Origin: JAWWPY01 sp964412845
GTDB taxonomy: Bacteria > Actinomycetota > Actinomycetes > Streptosporangiales > Streptosporangiaceae
DNA length: 21,443 nt
NCBI GenBank assembly: GCA_964412845.1
Contig: CAYPQM010000117.1
Span: 1-21,443, forward strand
Direction: 5' to 3'
Positions 21,102 through 21,443 of this stretch are shown here, one piece after another. The notes beneath the pieces are model-generated. The model was not told the origin of the DNA. It searched no databases and saw only the letters and a program-made list of their open reading frames with translations. The position numbers were made by a program, and so were the translations under genes. Position 1 is the stretch's first letter, and the number at the start of each line of letters is the position of its first letter.

Positions 21102-21130
21102 TTGGCGCCCAGGCCGCCCGGGTCTATGCT
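21102..21130 (+). promoter_or_regulatory. Promoter for the DUF4118 gene
   Basis: TTGGCG (21102-21107), a 17-base spacer and TATGCT (21125-21130) give a good housekeeping-type promoter. The expected transcription start is near 21137, immediately at the shared leader element. Confidence 0.55.
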
Positions 21131-21138
21131 CGTGATCA

Positions 21139-21163
21139 GGTGAGCCGGGAAGCCTGGTCGGCA
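21139..21163 (+). promoter_or_regulatory. Shared leader element, DUF4118 copy
   Basis: GGTGA followed by GCCGGGAAGCCTGGTCGGCA (21144-21163) is identical over 20 bases to the antiporter copy, in inverted orientation on the DNA but the same orientation relative to its gene. It ends 41 bases before ATG 21205. CCTGG in it (21153-21157) can pair with CCAGG (21192-21196), overlapping the Shine-Dalgarno. That is a possible RNA switch, but the pairing is short. Confidence 0.65.
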
Positions 21164-21174
21164 CGATATTCGTG
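21162..21174. promoter_or_regulatory. CACGA-TAT-TCGTG palindrome in the DUF4118 leader
   Basis: A 5-bp inverted repeat with a 3-base centre directly abuts the end of the shared element. The antiporter leader has no equivalent. It could be a small hairpin in the RNA or a separate operator. Confidence 0.3.
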
Positions 21175-21204
21175 ATTCTCGAATTCGTCTGCCAGGAGCG
21201 CGCC

Positions 21205-21443
21205 ATGACCACGCAGAACACACCGGTCGATACCTCCCCCGGGTCAGCAATTACTCGCTACCTGACCAGGGACCGCATCGCGATCCTGGCCGCGCTGGCC
21301 GCGCCGGTGGCGGCGGCGGCGATTCTGCTGCCGTTCCGGGCGAGCTGGTCGAACACAAACGTGGCCCTGCTGCTGGTCGTGGTCGTGGTCGGGGTGGCGG
21401 CGATCGGGAACCGCACCGCCGGCGGCCTGGCGGCGGTATGGGC
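21205..21443 (+). CDS. DUF4118 (KdpD-type transmembrane) protein, 5' part
   Basis: Only the first 79 codons are present. After a polar N-terminus (1-24) come DRIAILAALAAPVAAAAILLPF (helix about 25-44), SWSNTNVALLLVVVVVGVAAIGNRTAGG (helix about 53-68) and the start of a third helix. This matches the DUF4118 four-helix module of KdpD sensor kinases and of stand-alone actinobacterial membrane proteins. Whether a kinase domain follows cannot be seen. ATG 21205 has AGGAG (21194-21198) 6 bases upstream. It is divergent from the antiporter and shares its leader element, suggesting a joint role in cation homeostasis. Confidence 0.85.
   Translation, partial: MTTQNTPVDTSPGSAITRYLTRDRIAILAALAAPVAAAAILLPFRASWSNTNVALLLVVVVVGVAAIGNRTAGGLAAVW

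Noticed and set aside
19594..21135. 513-residue plus-strand frame over the antiporter
   Set aside because: It is a shadow of the antiporter gene with Gly/Arg/Asp/His-rich low-complexity composition and would erase the divergent promoter region.

Overview
The window is chromosomal DNA from a high-GC actinobacterium. The evidence is a WhiB-family protein, an SxxK/SNN/KTG D-Ala-D-Ala carboxypeptidase, a Crp very close to the mycobacterial Crp, many GTG starts, several apparently leaderless starts, and gene order shared with mycobacteria. It is not a mycobacterium in detail, because a slipin, a NUDIX gene and a GntR/propeller pair are inserted. I cannot name the genus.

Region 1 (1-5863) holds the 5' part of ftsH, then hpt, tilS, an HEETH zinc metalloprotease and dacB, all on the minus strand, with ppa divergent on the plus strand. 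From family knowledge this matches the mycobacterial ftsH...hpt-tilS-protease-dacB-ppa neighbourhood. hpt, tilS and the protease are tightly packed and probably co-transcribed.

Region 2 (5864-13084) starts with a Crp-type regulator preceded by an iterated GACAC(T/C)GTG-like array. A minus-strand operon follows (DUF4177 small protein, RidA-like protein, NUDIX, MBL hydrolase), chained by ATGA or 8-base overlaps. Next come a slipin and a divergent pair of ArsA/Get3-like ATPases, then a convergent whiB4-like gene. This parallels mycobacterial Rv3676-Rv3681c.

Region 3 (13084-19203) has a bifunctional penicillin-binding protein divergent from whiB4, then a two-gene unit of a YtrA-type GntR regulator and a membrane-anchored beta-propeller-like protein with probable operator palindromes. 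yqeY and a metallophosphoesterase follow, then tRNA-Pro(CGG) with a strong intrinsic terminator.

Region 4 (19204-21443) has a CPA1 cation/proton antiporter with a C-terminal RCK_C-like domain, divergent from the start of a DUF4118 (KdpD-type) membrane protein. The 360-base intergenic region carries the most striking signal in the window. An identical 20-base element (24/25 when extended) lies in the leader of both divergent genes, in the same orientation relative to each gene and at nearly the same distance from each start (35 and 41 bases). It looks like a shared cis-regulatory element, either an RNA leader or an operator, that would co-control ion homeostasis genes. I do not recognise it as a named class.

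No CRISPR array, insertion sequence, prophage gene or toxin/defence cassette was seen.
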